A DNA stretch of 64,000 bases from Rhizobium phaseoli (GCF_010668805.1 NZ_WUFT01000014.1:62001-126000); one strand, 5' to 3'; positions 51,340-60,452 are shown, counted from the first letter of the stretch. Numbers and translations are program-made. Notes: generated by a model from the letters alone, not told the origin.

Positions 51340-52335
51340 ATGAAACTCGCAAAGACACTTGCGCTCGGTGTAGCGCTCGCCGTCGCCATGATGGCCGGCA
51401 CTGCAAGCGCCAAGGACATCAAGATCGGCCTGGTGGTGAAGTCGCTCGGCAACGGCTTCTTCGACGCCGCCAACAAGGGTGCCCAGGAAGCCGCCAAGGA
51501 ACTCGGCGGCGTAGAAGTCATCTACACCGGTCCGACGTCGACGACGGCGGAAGGCCAGATCGAAGTCATCAACTCGCTGATCGCCCAGGGCGTCGACGCC
51601 ATTGCCGTCTCGGCCAACGATCCAGACGCGCTCGTTCCGGCGCTGAAGAAGGCTGCCCAGCGCGGCATCAAGGTCATCTCCTGGGATTCGGGCGTCGCGC
51701 CGGAAGGCCGTATCCTGCAGCTCAACCCGTCGTCCAACGAGCTGATCGGCAAGATGTGCCTGACGCTCGTCAAGGACCACCTCGACGGCGGCAAGGGTGA
51801 TTTCGCCATCCTGTCGGCAACGACCACCTCGACCAACCAGAACATCTGGATCGACCAGATGAAGAAGCAGCTCAAGGATTTCCCGGGCCTCAACCTCGTC
51901 ACCACGGTTTATGGCGACGATCTCTCGGACAAGTCCTATCGTGAAGCCGAAGGCCTGCTGAAGTCGAACCCGAACGTCAAGGTCATCGTCGCTCCGACGA
52001 CGGTCGGCGTTCTCGCCGCTTCGAAGGTCGTCGAAGACAAGGGCCTTGTCGGCAAGGTCTACGTCACCGGTCTCGGCCTGCCGTCCGAAATGGCCGGCGC
52101 GATCAAGTCGGGCGCCACCAAGGAATTCGCCATCTGGAACCCGATCGACCTCGGCTATTCCGCAGCCCAGATCGCCTATCACCTGGTCAAGGGTGACGCC
52201 GACGGCAAGCCGGGCAGCGAAATCACTGCCGGCCGCATGGGCAAGATCAAGATCGGCGACAACGGCGAAGCCGCCATGGCTGATCCCTTCGTCTACAATG
52301 CCTCGAACATCGACCAGTTCTCCAAGGTCTTCTGA
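51340..52335 (+). CDS. rhaS: Rhamnose ABC transporter substrate-binding protein
   Basis: A 331-residue periplasmic sugar-binding protein of the CUT2/LacI-like class. The signal peptide ends near residue 22 (GTASAK). The mature protein starts KDIKIGLVVKSLGNGFFDAANKGAQEAAKELGG, with the usual hinge and ligand-site features VDAIAVSANDPDALVPALKKA near residue 85 and VISWDSGVAPEGR near 112. An AAGGGAGG site is present before the ATG. It is separated from the ATPase gene by a hairpin likely to raise its level over the membrane parts. It binds L-rhamnose and hands it to RhaPQ. Confidence 0.95.
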   Translation: MKLAKTLALGVALAVAMMAGTASAKDIKIGLVVKSLGNGFFDAANKGAQEAAKELGGVEVIYTGPTSTTAEGQIEVINSLIAQGVDAIAVSANDPDALVPALKKAAQRGIKVISWDSGVAPEGRILQLNPSSNELIGKMCLTLVKDHLDGGKGDFAILSATTTSTNQNIWIDQMKKQLKDFPGLNLVTTVYGDDLSDKSYREAEGLLKSNPNVKVIVAPTTVGVLAASKVVEDKGLVGKVYVTGLGLPSEMAGAIKSGATKEFAIWNPIDLGYSAAQIAYHLVKGDADGKPGSEITAGRMGKIKIGDNGEAAMADPFVYNASNIDQFSKVF

Positions 52336-52356
52336 TCCGGAGCAAACACAGAAAAA

Positions 52357-52380
52357 CCCGGCGGCCTTCAAGCCGCCGGG
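52357..52380 (+). terminator. Attenuator-like hairpin between rhaS and rhaT
   Basis: CCCGGCGGC (52357-52365) and GCCGCCGGG (52372-52380) pair perfectly over nine bases with a six-base loop and are followed by ATTTCCCATT. It lies 21 bases after the rhaS stop and about 30 bases before rhaT, and probably allows some readthrough. Confidence 0.75.
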
Positions 52381-52409
52381 ATTTCCCATTCGACACTGGT
52401 AGAAATCTG

Positions 52410-53945
52410 ATGAACGCCGCCTTTCAACAAACCGCCACGGACAGCAAAACCGGCGATGCGCCCGCCATTCTGGAAATGCGCGGCATCTCCCAGATCTTTC
52501 CGGGCGTGAAGGCGCTCGACAATGTCAGCATCGCCCTCCACCCCGGCACGGTGACCGCGCTGATCGGCGAAAACGGCGCCGGCAAATCGACGCTCGTCAA
52601 GATCCTGACCGGCATCTACCGGCCGAACGAAGGCGAGATCCTGGTCGACGGCCGTCCGGTGACCTTTGCCAGCGCCCAGGCGGCGATCGATGCCGGCGTC
52701 ACCGCCATCCATCAGGAAACCGTGCTTTTCGACGAGCTGACGGTTGCCGAAAACATCTTCCTCGGCCATGCGCCGCGCACCCGGCTACGCACCATCGACT
52801 GGCAGGCGATGAACAGCCGCTCGAAGGCGCTGCTCATCGCGCTCGAAAGCAATATCGACCCGACGATCCGGCTCAAAGACCTCTCCATTGCGCAGCGCCA
52901 TCTGGTGGCGATCGCCCGTGCTCTGTCGATCGAGGCCCGCATCGTCATCATGGACGAGCCGACGGCAGCCCTTTCCCGCAAGGAGATCGACGATCTCTTC
53001 CGCATCGTCCGGGGCCTGAAGGAACAGCGCAAGGCGATCCTCTTCATCAGCCACAAGTTCGACGAGGTTTACGAAATCGCCGATGATTTCGTCGTCTTCC
53101 GTGACGGCCGTGCCATCGGCCAGGGCCGTCTCAAGGAGACGCCGCAGGACGAGATCGTTCGGATGATGGTCGGCCGCGACGTCGAGAACGCCTTTCCGAA
53201 GATCGATGTCGCCATCGGCGGTCCGGTTCTGGAGATCCGCAACTACAGCCATCGCACCGAATTCCGCGACATATCCTTCACCCTGCGCAAAGGCGAGATT
53301 CTCGGCATATACGGCCTGATCGGCGCCGGCCGTTCGGAACTGTCGCAATCGCTGTTCGGCATTACCAGGCCGCTCTCCGGCACGATGATGCTCGAAGGCC
53401 GCGAGGTCGCGATCCATTCGCCGCAGGACGCCATCCGGGCCGGCATCGTCTATGTGCCGGAAGAGCGCGGCCGCCACGGGCTGGCGCTGCCGATGCCGAT
53501 CTTCCAGAACATGACGCTGCCGTCGCTCACCCGCACCTCGCGCCGCGGCTTTCTCAGAGCGGCAGAAGAGTTTGCGCTGGCGCGCAAATATGCCGAGCGG
53601 CTGGATCTGCGGGCTGCCGCCCTTTCCGTGCCGGTGGGCACGCTGTCGGGCGGCAATCAGCAGAAGGTCGTCATCGGCAAGTGGCTGGCGACGTCGCCGA
53701 AGGTCATCATCCTCGATGAACCCACAAAGGGCATCGACATCGGCTCGAAGGCGGCCGTGCACGGCTTCATCAGCGAACTCGCCGCCGAGGGCCTGTCGAT
53801 CATCATGGTCTCGTCCGAGCTGCCGGAGATCATCGGCATGTCGGACCGCGTTCTGGTGATGAAGGAAGGCCTGGCCGCCGGCATTTTCGAACGCGCCGAG
53901 CTGACGCCGGAAGCGCTTGTGCGCGCCGCCACCGGCAATGCGTGA
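52410..53945 (+). CDS. rhaT: Rhamnose ABC transporter ATPase, two nucleotide-binding domains
   Basis: A 511-residue CUT2-type ATPase with two tandem domains. In the first, Walker A is GENGAGKSTLVK near residue 55, the signature is the degenerate LSIAQRHLVAIARAL, and Walker B is IVIMDEPTAALS. In the second, the Walker A position reads GLIGAGRSELSQ, the signature is LSGGNQQKVVIGKW near residue 412, and Walker B is VIILDEPTKGIDIG. The asymmetry, with a degenerate P-loop in the second domain, is normal for this class. It powers uptake through RhaP and RhaQ. The start at 52410 follows the rhaS hairpin. Confidence 0.95.
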   Translation: MNAAFQQTATDSKTGDAPAILEMRGISQIFPGVKALDNVSIALHPGTVTALIGENGAGKSTLVKILTGIYRPNEGEILVDGRPVTFASAQAAIDAGVTAIHQETVLFDELTVAENIFLGHAPRTRLRTIDWQAMNSRSKALLIALESNIDPTIRLKDLSIAQRHLVAIARALSIEARIVIMDEPTAALSRKEIDDLFRIVRGLKEQRKAILFISHKFDEVYEIADDFVVFRDGRAIGQGRLKETPQDEIVRMMVGRDVENAFPKIDVAIGGPVLEIRNYSHRTEFRDISFTLRKGEILGIYGLIGAGRSELSQSLFGITRPLSGTMMLEGREVAIHSPQDAIRAGIVYVPEERGRHGLALPMPIFQNMTLPSLTRTSRRGFLRAAEEFALARKYAERLDLRAAALSVPVGTLSGGNQQKVVIGKWLATSPKVIILDEPTKGIDIGSKAAVHGFISELAAEGLSIIMVSSELPEIIGMSDRVLVMKEGLAAGIFERAELTPEALVRAATGNA

Positions 53946-53970
53946 GGCCCACAATGCGTAAGGTAAGAGC

Positions 53971-54972
53971 ATGGCAAGACTGATCAGAAAACGCGAAACC
54001 CTGCTGTTTCTCATCATTGTGGTGATGATTGCGATCTTTTCGACGCGGGCTGCGGACTTCGCAACACCGGACAATCTCGCCGGCATTTTCAACGATACCT
54101 CCATCCTGATCATCCTGGCGCTGGCGCAGATGACAGTCATCCTGACGAAGTCGATCGACCTGTCGGTTGCCGCCAATCTCGCCTTCACCGGCATGGCGAT
54201 CGCGATGATGAATGCCGCCTATCCCGATCTGCCGCTCGTCGTGCTGATCCTTGCGGCGATCGTCATCGGCGCCTGCCTCGGCGCCATCAATGGCTTTCTC
54301 GTCTGGGCGCTGGAAATCCCGCCGATCGTCGTCACACTCGGCACGCTGACCATCTATCGCGGCATGGCCTTCGTGCTCTCGGGCGGCGCCTGGGTCAACG
54401 CTCATCAGATGACGCCGGTCTTCCTGTCGGTACCGCGCACGCCGATCCTCGGCCTCCCCGTCCTCGGCTGGGTCGGCATCGTCATCGTGCTGTTGATCTA
54501 TGTGCTGCTCAGATATACCCAGTTCGGCCGCTCGGCCTATGCGACCGGCGGCAATCCGACCGCGGCCGTCTATGCCGGCATCGATACCGGCTGGACGAAA
54601 TTCCTGGCCTTCGTGCTGTCAGGCGCGCTCGCCGGGCTTTCAAGCTATCTCTGGGTGTCGCGTTATGCCGTCGCCTATGTCGACATCGCCAACGGCTTCG
54701 AGCTCGACAGCGTCGCGGCCTGCGTCATCGGCGGCATCTCGATTGCCGGCGGCGTCGGCTCGGTCGCCGGCACCGTGCTCGGCGCACTCTTCCTCGGCGT
54801 CATCAAGAATGCGCTGCCGGTCATCGGCATTTCACCCTTCACCCAGATGGCGATTTCCGGAACCGTCATCATTCTCGCCGTCGCCTTCAACGCCAGGCGC
54901 GAGCGCAACCGCGGCCGCATCATCCTGCGCGACCGCGCCGCAGCCGAGATCAGAACGGAGGCCGCAGCATGA
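53971..54972 (+). CDS. rhaP: Rhamnose ABC transporter permease
   Basis: A 333-residue inner-membrane permease of the CUT2 (BPD_transp_2) class with about nine membrane helices. Characteristic stretches are MTVILTKSIDLSVAANLAFTGMAIAM near residue 55, the central AINGFLVWALEIPPIVVTLGTLTIYRG, RYTQFGRSAYATGGNPTAAVYAGI near residue 180 and ACVIGGISIAGGVGSVAGTVLGALFLGVI near 250. The start lies 25 bases after rhaT, preceded by AAGGTAAG. Its stop overlaps the rhaQ start by four bases. It forms the channel with RhaQ. Confidence 0.95.
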   Translation: MARLIRKRETLLFLIIVVMIAIFSTRAADFATPDNLAGIFNDTSILIILALAQMTVILTKSIDLSVAANLAFTGMAIAMMNAAYPDLPLVVLILAAIVIGACLGAINGFLVWALEIPPIVVTLGTLTIYRGMAFVLSGGAWVNAHQMTPVFLSVPRTPILGLPVLGWVGIVIVLLIYVLLRYTQFGRSAYATGGNPTAAVYAGIDTGWTKFLAFVLSGALAGLSSYLWVSRYAVAYVDIANGFELDSVAACVIGGISIAGGVGSVAGTVLGALFLGVIKNALPVIGISPFTQMAISGTVIILAVAFNARRERNRGRIILRDRAAAEIRTEAAA

Positions 54973-55976
54973 GCACCGTGTCCACACGCGAAAAGCGGGT
55001 CATCCCAGACCGGCTCGGCACACCCTTCCGCCGCATCGCCGCGAGCTGGGAAGTGCTGCTCTTTGCCGTCGCGATCCTGATCTTCATCTTCAATTCCCTG
55101 GCCTCGCCCTATTTCCTCGACGCCTGGAATCTTTCGGACGCCACCTTCAACTTCACCGAAAAGGCGATGATCGCCTTTGCCATGGCGCTACTGGTCATCT
55201 CGGGCGAGATCGACCTTTCGGTCGCCGCGATCATCGCGCTCGCCTCGACGGCGATGGGAGCAGCCGCGCAGCTTGGCGTCGGTACACCGGGCCTGGTTCT
55301 GATCGGCATCGGCACCGGCCTTGCCTGCGGCACCTTCAACGGCGTGCTGGTCTCGGTGCTGAAACTGCCGTCGATCGTCGTCACCATCGGCACGATGAGC
55401 CTTTTCCGCGGCATTTCCTATATCGTGCTCGGCGACCAGGCCTATGGCAAATACCCTGCTGATTTCGCCTATTTCGGCCAGGGCTACGTCTGCTGGGTAT
55501 TCTCCTTCGAATTCGTGCTGTTCTTCGTGCTGGCGATCCTCTTCGCCATCCTGCTGCATGCGACGAATTTCGGCCGGCAGGTCTATGCGATCGGCAACAA
55601 TGATTTTGCTGCCCGCTTCTCCGGCATCCCGGTCGAGCGCGTCAAATTCATCCTTTTCCTGCTGACCGGCATCATGAGCGGTGTCGCCGCTGTCTGCCTG
55701 ACCTCGCGCCTCGGCTCGACCCGGCCGTCGATCGCTCAGGGCTGGGAACTCGAAGTCGTCACCATGGTCGTGCTCGGCGGCATCTCGATCCTCGGCGGCT
55801 CCGGCACGATCGGCGGCGTCGTCATCGCCGCCTTCGTCATGGGCCTCGTCACCTTCGGCCTCGGCCTGTTGAATGTGCCCGGCATCGTCATGTCGATCTT
55901 CATCGGCCTGCTTTTGATCATCACCATCGCCATCCCGATCATCGCCCGCCGCGTCAAGCTCATGAGCTCCCGATGA
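54969..55976 (+). CDS. rhaQ: Rhamnose ABC transporter permease
   Basis: A 335-residue CUT2-type permease, second half of the rhamnose channel. Features are AMALLVISGEIDLSVAAIIALAS near residue 80, CGTFNGVLVSVLKLPSIVVTIGTMSLFRG, HATNFGRQVYAIGNNDFAARFSGIPVERVK near residue 200 and MVVLGGISILGGSGTIGGVVIAAFVMGLV near residue 260. The insert with YPADFAYFGQGYVC in the periplasmic loop distinguishes it from RhaP. ATGA overlaps link it to both rhaP before and rhaU after, so translation is coupled through the operon. Confidence 0.95.
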   Translation: MSTVSTREKRVIPDRLGTPFRRIAASWEVLLFAVAILIFIFNSLASPYFLDAWNLSDATFNFTEKAMIAFAMALLVISGEIDLSVAAIIALASTAMGAAAQLGVGTPGLVLIGIGTGLACGTFNGVLVSVLKLPSIVVTIGTMSLFRGISYIVLGDQAYGKYPADFAYFGQGYVCWVFSFEFVLFFVLAILFAILLHATNFGRQVYAIGNNDFAARFSGIPVERVKFILFLLTGIMSGVAAVCLTSRLGSTRPSIAQGWELEVVTMVVLGGISILGGSGTIGGVVIAAFVMGLVTFGLGLLNVPGIVMSIFIGLLLIITIAIPIIARRVKLMSSR

Positions 55977-56293
55977 CTACAGAAAAACACGCCTTCAAGA
56001 TGCAGCTCAACCCTGGCATGGAAGCCGAATACCGCAAGCGGCACGACGAGATCTGGCCGGAACTGGTCGATCTCCTGCATCAGTCGGGCGCCAGCGACTA
56101 TTCCATCTATCTCGACCGCGACACCAACACGCTGTTCGGCGTGTTGACGCGGCCGGCCGATCACACTATGGCGCGCCTGCCCGAGCATCCGGTCATGAAG
56201 AAATGGTGGGCGCACATGGCCGATATCATGGCGACCAACCCCGACAATTCGCCGGTGCAAAGCGACCTCGTCACCCTCTTCCATATGCTATGA
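55973..56293 (+). CDS. rhaU: L-rhamnose mutarotase
   Basis: A 106-residue enzyme that interconverts alpha and beta anomers of L-rhamnose, so that imported sugar is in the form used by the isomerase. The ferredoxin-like fold is seen in FKMQLNPGMEAEYRKRHDEIWPELVDLLHQSGASDYSIYLDRDTNTLFGVL, with the catalytic His in KRHDEIWPEL near residue 22, and the end WWAHMADIMATNPDNSPVQSDLVTLFHM. Homologues in R. leguminosarum have been shown to be mutarotases important for growth on rhamnose. It overlaps rhaQ and rhaK by four bases each. Confidence 0.96.
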   Translation: MTTEKHAFKMQLNPGMEAEYRKRHDEIWPELVDLLHQSGASDYSIYLDRDTNTLFGVLTRPADHTMARLPEHPVMKKWWAHMADIMATNPDNSPVQSDLVTLFHML

Positions 56294-57669
56294 ACACCAC
56301 CTCCTATCGCCGCATCGCCGTTCTCGACATCGGCAAGACCAATGCGAAAGTCGTCGTGCTCGACAGCGAAACGGGCGCCGAGATCGCCGTCCTGAAGCGG
56401 CCGAACATGGCAATCAAAACCGGTCCCTACCCGCACTACGACATAGAGGCGCTCTGGTCCTTCGCCCTCGACGCGCTGAAGAGGCTTGCGGGGGAAACGG
56501 GTTTCGATGCCATCTCGGTCACCACCCACGGCGCCGCCGCCGCGCTGCTCGGCGAGGACGGTACGCTCGCCATGCCGGTCATCGACTACGAACACGAATA
56601 TCCCGCGGAAATCCGTGATGTCTATACGGCACTGCGTCCCGCCTTCGACGAAACCTTCTCGCCGCGCCTCGCGATGGGCCTCAACATCGGGGCGCAGCTG
56701 CACTATCAGAAGACCGCCTTTCCCGAGCAATTCGCTGGGGTGGCGACCATCCTCACCTATGCGCAATATTGGACGGCGCGGCTGACAGGGATCGCCGCCA
56801 ATGAGCTCACCTCGCTCGGCTGCCACACCGACCTCTGGAACCCGAAGGCCGGCGACTATTCCTCGCTCGTCGACAGGCTTGGCATCCGCGCCCTGATGGC
56901 GCCGATCCGCTCCGCCTTCGACGCACTCGGCCCGGTCCTGCCCGAGATCGCAACCGAGCTCGGCCTTGCAGCACCGGTACCAGTCTATTGCGGCATTCAC
57001 GATTCCAATGCCTCGCTGCTGCCGCATCTGGTCCATCGGAAAGCACCCTTCGCCGTCGTCTCCACAGGCACCTGGGTCATCAATTTCGGCGTCGGCGGCG
57101 ATCTCGATCATCTCGATCAAAAACGCGACGCGCTCGCCAATGTCGATGCTTATGGCCGGGCCGTTCCCTCCTCGCGTTTCATGGGCGGGCGGGAATTCGA
57201 AATCCTTTCGGCCGAGATCGGTCCTGTCGACGATGAAGCCGCCCAAGCGGCGATCGGCCCGGTCATCGAAAAGGGCATGATGCTGCTGCCCAATATCGCC
57301 GCCGGTTCCGGACCCTTTCCCGGAAAGGCAAGCCGCTGGATCGGCGCGCAGGAAGCAAGCCGCGAGGAGCGTTATGCCACGGCCTGCCTCTATCTCGCTT
57401 TCATGACCGACGCCTGCCTCGGGCTGATCGGCGCAAAGGGCCCCATTATCGTCGAAGGGCCTTTTGCCCTGAACGAGACCTATCTGACCCTGCTTGCCGC
57501 CCTTGCCGGCCGCGAGGTCCTGGCCGTTCCCGGCACAACCGGCACCAGCCAGGGCGCGGCCCTTCTCACCGGCATCCGGCCGTTATCGGGTGCCGCGACG
57601 CATGTTCCGCCGACCGATATCGCAGGCCTGGCAGCTTATCGCGATCGCTGGTATGCGGCGATGGAATAA
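56290..57669 (+). CDS. rhaK: Rhamnose/rhamnulose kinase of the FGGY family
   Basis: A 459-residue sugar kinase. The ATP phosphate-1 motif is RRIAVLDIGKTNAKVVVLDSETG at the N-terminus. The substrate site includes VTTHGAAAALLGEDG near residue 78 and the catalytic Asp in YCGIHDSNASLLPHL near residue 235; the adenosine motif region holds VSTGTWVINFGVGG. The ATG at 56290 overlaps the rhaU stop (ATGA). It is last in rhaRSTPQUK. In R. leguminosarum this kinase has been reported to be needed for rhamnose transport as well as phosphorylation, which makes it more than a standard catabolic kinase. Confidence 0.95.
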   Translation: MNTTSYRRIAVLDIGKTNAKVVVLDSETGAEIAVLKRPNMAIKTGPYPHYDIEALWSFALDALKRLAGETGFDAISVTTHGAAAALLGEDGTLAMPVIDYEHEYPAEIRDVYTALRPAFDETFSPRLAMGLNIGAQLHYQKTAFPEQFAGVATILTYAQYWTARLTGIAANELTSLGCHTDLWNPKAGDYSSLVDRLGIRALMAPIRSAFDALGPVLPEIATELGLAAPVPVYCGIHDSNASLLPHLVHRKAPFAVVSTGTWVINFGVGGDLDHLDQKRDALANVDAYGRAVPSSRFMGGREFEILSAEIGPVDDEAAQAAIGPVIEKGMMLLPNIAAGSGPFPGKASRWIGAQEASREERYATACLYLAFMTDACLGLIGAKGPIIVEGPFALNETYLTLLAALAGREVLAVPGTTGTSQGAALLTGIRPLSGAATHVPPTDIAGLAAYRDRWYAAME

Positions 57670-57689
57670 GAGCTTTTCCAACAACGACC

Positions 57690-57713
57690 CAAGAACGGTC
57701 TTGTTCGTTCTTG
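57690..57713. terminator. Palindrome downstream of rhaK
   Basis: CAAGAACG (57690-57697) and CGTTCTTG (57706-57713) are perfect 8-bp arms with an eight-base loop, 21 bases after the rhaK stop codon. No T-run follows. It may end the rha message or act as an operator of the next gene, whose start is 46 bases beyond. Confidence 0.5.
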
Positions 57714-57758
57714 CCTTGCCGTTAGTGTGCACCTCGACAATCAGTTCGAGGAGACAGC

Positions 57759-58517
57759 ATGACAGAGGCATTCGATCCGCGCGCGGTCGCCGCCAGGTTT
57801 CACAGCCTGCGCCAGGCCGGCAAGCAGGAGGAAACCGGCAGTTTCACCCTGCCAACCGATCTGCATCAGGCGATGGAGACGCAAAATTTCCTCGCCGCCG
57901 CAGACGGTATCTCCAGCAACGCCTGGAAAGTGACGGTCTCGCCTGAGGGCCAGGCGGTTACCGCTCCGCTGCATCCCTACTCCGAGGCCGCCGCCGGCGC
58001 CAGCATCCCCTGGTATCCCGGTCTGAAATTTGAGACCGAGATCGCCGTCCGTCTCGGCAAGGACCTGCCGATCCGCTCAGGTGCTCCCTATAGCCGCGCC
58101 GAGGTGGTCGAGGCGATCTCCGCTGCCTATCTCGGCGCCGAACTGCTGGTCAGCGCCGTGAGAGAGAGCGGCGGCGTTTCCTTCCTGCTGTTTACCGCCG
58201 ACCGGCTCGGCAATAGCGGTTATGTGCTCGGCCCGAAGCTCGAAAAAAGCGTGGTCGACACCGCCGGCGGTACGCAGCTCAAGGTCACCCATGCCGGCCG
58301 CTCGATCTATGATGGTCCGGCGCAGCATCCGAAGGGCGACGTCCTCACCTGGCTCGTCGACTACGCCAATGACGGTCAGCGCCCCGAGACATCGCTGAAG
58401 GCAGGCGCGCTGATCACCACAGGCACGTTGAGCGGCGCGGTCGAACTGACCGAACCCGGTGAGATCGACATCTCGTTCGGCGACACCAGGCTCAGTTTCT
58501 CGGTGTCGAAGGCTTGA
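57759..58517 (+). CDS. 2-keto-4-pentenoate hydratase/fumarylacetoacetase-like protein
   Basis: A 252-residue member of the FAH superfamily, hydratase subgroup (MhpD-like). The N-terminal helical part AVAARFHSLRQAGKQ leads to the core WKVTVSPEGQAVTAPLHP and the metal-ligand region FETEIAVRLGKDLP near residue 90 (Glu in the ExE-type site). The second half has LGAELLVSAVRESGG and the closing KAGALITTGTLSGAVELTEPGEIDISFG. These enzymes hydrate 2-keto-4-pentenoates or act on related keto acids. GAGGAG lies before the ATG. A link to rhamnose catabolism would be interesting because a non-phosphorylating rhamnose route makes keto-deoxy acids, but this is conjecture. Confidence 0.82.
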   Translation: MTEAFDPRAVAARFHSLRQAGKQEETGSFTLPTDLHQAMETQNFLAAADGISSNAWKVTVSPEGQAVTAPLHPYSEAAAGASIPWYPGLKFETEIAVRLGKDLPIRSGAPYSRAEVVEAISAAYLGAELLVSAVRESGGVSFLLFTADRLGNSGYVLGPKLEKSVVDTAGGTQLKVTHAGRSIYDGPAQHPKGDVLTWLVDYANDGQRPETSLKAGALITTGTLSGAVELTEPGEIDISFGDTRLSFSVSKA

Positions 58518-58671
58518 GTTGACGCCTGGAGGATTTCGACAAGGGCATCCAATCGGCGCGTCGAATGGTGCCGAGCGGAAAGCATAAGTTGACAATCCGG
58601 GTTTAGTTTTGCAGGGAAAGGAAGGGCTCGCCCTCCCGAGCCCGTTCGCAGCGCCGAACCTGGAGCAGATC

Positions 58672-59451
58672 ATGCCTTCGCCTTTCCTTGCCCTGTCGGG
58701 AATCGATTATGCCATCGGGCCGAAATCCATCCTGCATGGCATAGACCTGACGCTCGACCAGGGCCGCATCTACGGTCTCGTGGGGCCAAACGGCTCCGGC
58801 AAGAGCACGCTTCTGAAGATCATCGCCCGCCAGGTCGCGCCGAAATCCGGCGCCATCGCCTTTAACGGCAAACCGGCAAGGGACTGGGGCGCCCGGGAAT
58901 TTGCCCGGCACGTCGCCTACATGCCGCAATTCACGCCGGCGACCGACGGCATGACCGTGCGGGAACTCGTGGCGCTCGGCCGTTTTCCCTGGCACGGCAC
59001 GCTCGGCCGCTTCACCGCGACCGATCGCAACATGGTCGAGGAGGCGATCGCCCGCACCGAGCTTGACGATTTTGCCGATCGTCTCGTCGCCAACATGTCC
59101 GGCGGCGAGCGCCAGCGTGCCTGGATCGCCATGATGCTCGCCCAGGACGCCCGCTGCCTGCTGCTCGACGAACCGACATCGGCGCTCGACCTTGCCCATC
59201 AGGCAAGCGTCCTCTCGCTGGTGCAGGAGCTCAGCCATGAACGCGGGCTGACCGTCATCATCGTGCTGCACGACATCAACCTCGCCGCACGCTACGGCGA
59301 TGCGATCATCGCCCTCAATCGCGGCTGGATCACCGCCGAAGGCACGCCCACGGAGATCATGCAGGCCGAAACGCTGCAGTCGATCTTCGGCGTCGGTATG
59401 GGCGTCTTTCCGCATCCGGTTCGAAACGAGCCGGTCAGCTATCTCTTGTAA
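58672..59451 (+). CDS. FecE/FhuC-type ABC transporter ATPase without adjacent partners
   Basis: A 259-residue ATPase of the siderophore/heme/cobalamin uptake class. Walker A is LVGPNGSGKSTLLKIIARQ near residue 37, the signature is NMSGGERQRAWIAMMLAQ near residue 142, Walker B is LLLDEPTSALDLAHQ, and the H-loop is IVLHDINLAARYGD, all typical of FecE/FhuC. The C-terminus GVGMGVFPHPVRNEPVSYL also fits. GGAG lies seven bases before the ATG. No binding-protein, permease or receptor gene is adjacent, so the partners must be encoded elsewhere, or the ATPase is shared by several uptake systems. Confidence 0.9.
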   Translation: MPSPFLALSGIDYAIGPKSILHGIDLTLDQGRIYGLVGPNGSGKSTLLKIIARQVAPKSGAIAFNGKPARDWGAREFARHVAYMPQFTPATDGMTVRELVALGRFPWHGTLGRFTATDRNMVEEAIARTELDDFADRLVANMSGGERQRAWIAMMLAQDARCLLLDEPTSALDLAHQASVLSLVQELSHERGLTVIIVLHDINLAARYGDAIIALNRGWITAEGTPTEIMQAETLQSIFGVGMGVFPHPVRNEPVSYLL

Positions 59452-59452
59452 A

Positions 59453-59496
59453 GCAATTCCAGGAAAAGTGCGAAGCGGTTTTCCGTCCGGAATTGC
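59453..59496. repeat. Rhizobial palindromic intergenic repeat
   Basis: GCAATTCC (59453-59460) and GGAATTGC (59489-59496) are perfect inverted arms, with nested GGAAAA (59462-59467) and TTTTCC (59479-59484). Sequences of the form AATTCC-AGGAAAAGTG-GGTTTTCC-GGAATTGC occur many times between genes in Rhizobium and relatives, as I recall. A second dyad, GTGGTTC (59516-59522) and GAACCAC (59542-59548), follows and may terminate either convergent gene. Confidence 0.65.
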
Positions 59497-59561
59497 GTTA
59501 AAACAAAGGCTTAGGGTGGTTCTGCGTGTTCATCAAAAGCTGAACCACTCTACTTCGTCGC

Positions 59562-60443
59562 TTATAGCTTCTCGCGGAACATCTCGATGATGGCGGAAAA
59601 GTCCCGTCCGCCGTTACCCTGTTTTTCGAAGAGCGCATAAAGCTGGGCCGCTTCGGCGCCGAGCGGCGTGGACGCGCCGCTTGCCAGCGCCGCCTCCTGC
59701 GAAAGCCTGAGATCCTTCAGCATCAGGGCGGCGGCGAAACCCGGCTTGTAGCCGTTATTGGCGGGCGAGGTCGGCACCGGTCCGGGCACCGGGCAATAGG
59801 TATTGATCGACCAGCACTGACCGGATGAGGTCGAGGCGACGTCGAAGAGCGCCTGATGCGAGAGACCGAGTTTTTCGGCAAGCACGAAGGCCTCGCAGAC
59901 GCCGACCATCGAAATGCCGAGGATCATGTTGTTGCAGATCTTCGCCGCCTGGCCGGCGCCGGCCTCGCCGCAATGGACGATCTTCTTTCCCATCGCCTCG
60001 AGGATCGGTTTCGCCCTGGCGAAGGCCTCATCCGAGCCACCGGCCATGAAGGTCAGCGTGCCGGCGCTCGCCCCACCGGTGCCGCCGGAGACTGGAGCGT
60101 CAAGCGACAGGCAGCTTGCGGCCTTAGCCATCTCATGCGCTTTGCGGCTGCTGTCGACATCGATAGTCGAGCAATCGATGACCAGCGTGCCTTGCGCCGC
60201 GGTCTGCAAGATATCGGTCCAGGCCGTCAGCACGTGTTTGCCCTGCGGCAGCATTGTGATGACGATGTCGGCGTCCTTGACCGCCTGGCTGGCATGGCTT
60301 GCCGGTTTGACGCCGCTGTCCTCGGCCGCCTTCAGCACGGAGGCTGCGAGATCGAAACCGAGGACCTCGTGACCTGCTTTGACCAGATTGGCCGCCATCG
60401 GCCCGCCCATATTGCCAAGCCCGATGAATGCGATCCTTGCCAT
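59562..60443 (-). CDS. mmsB: 3-hydroxyisobutyrate dehydrogenase
   Basis: A 293-residue NAD-dependent enzyme that oxidises 3-hydroxyisobutyrate to methylmalonate semialdehyde in valine breakdown. The Rossmann motif is IAFIGLGNMGGPMAANLVKAGHEV at the N-terminus. The substrate signature DAPVSGGTGGASAGTLTFMAGG is near residue 118, and the catalytic lysine is in GQAAKICNNMILGISMVG near residue 170; GYKPGFAAALMLKDLRLS is near 232. It is the last gene of a minus-strand set with a GMC oxidoreductase and branched-chain-type permeases, nine bases after the oxidoreductase gene, consistent with branched-chain amino-acid catabolism. Confidence 0.93.
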   Translation of the reverse strand: MARIAFIGLGNMGGPMAANLVKAGHEVLGFDLAASVLKAAEDSGVKPASHASQAVKDADIVITMLPQGKHVLTAWTDILQTAAQGTLVIDCSTIDVDSSRKAHEMAKAASCLSLDAPVSGGTGGASAGTLTFMAGGSDEAFARAKPILEAMGKKIVHCGEAGAGQAAKICNNMILGISMVGVCEAFVLAEKLGLSHQALFDVASTSSGQCWSINTYCPVPGPVPTSPANNGYKPGFAAALMLKDLRLSQEAALASGASTPLGAEAAQLYALFEKQGNGGRDFSAIIEMFREKL

Positions 60444-60452
60444 GGTCTTCTC

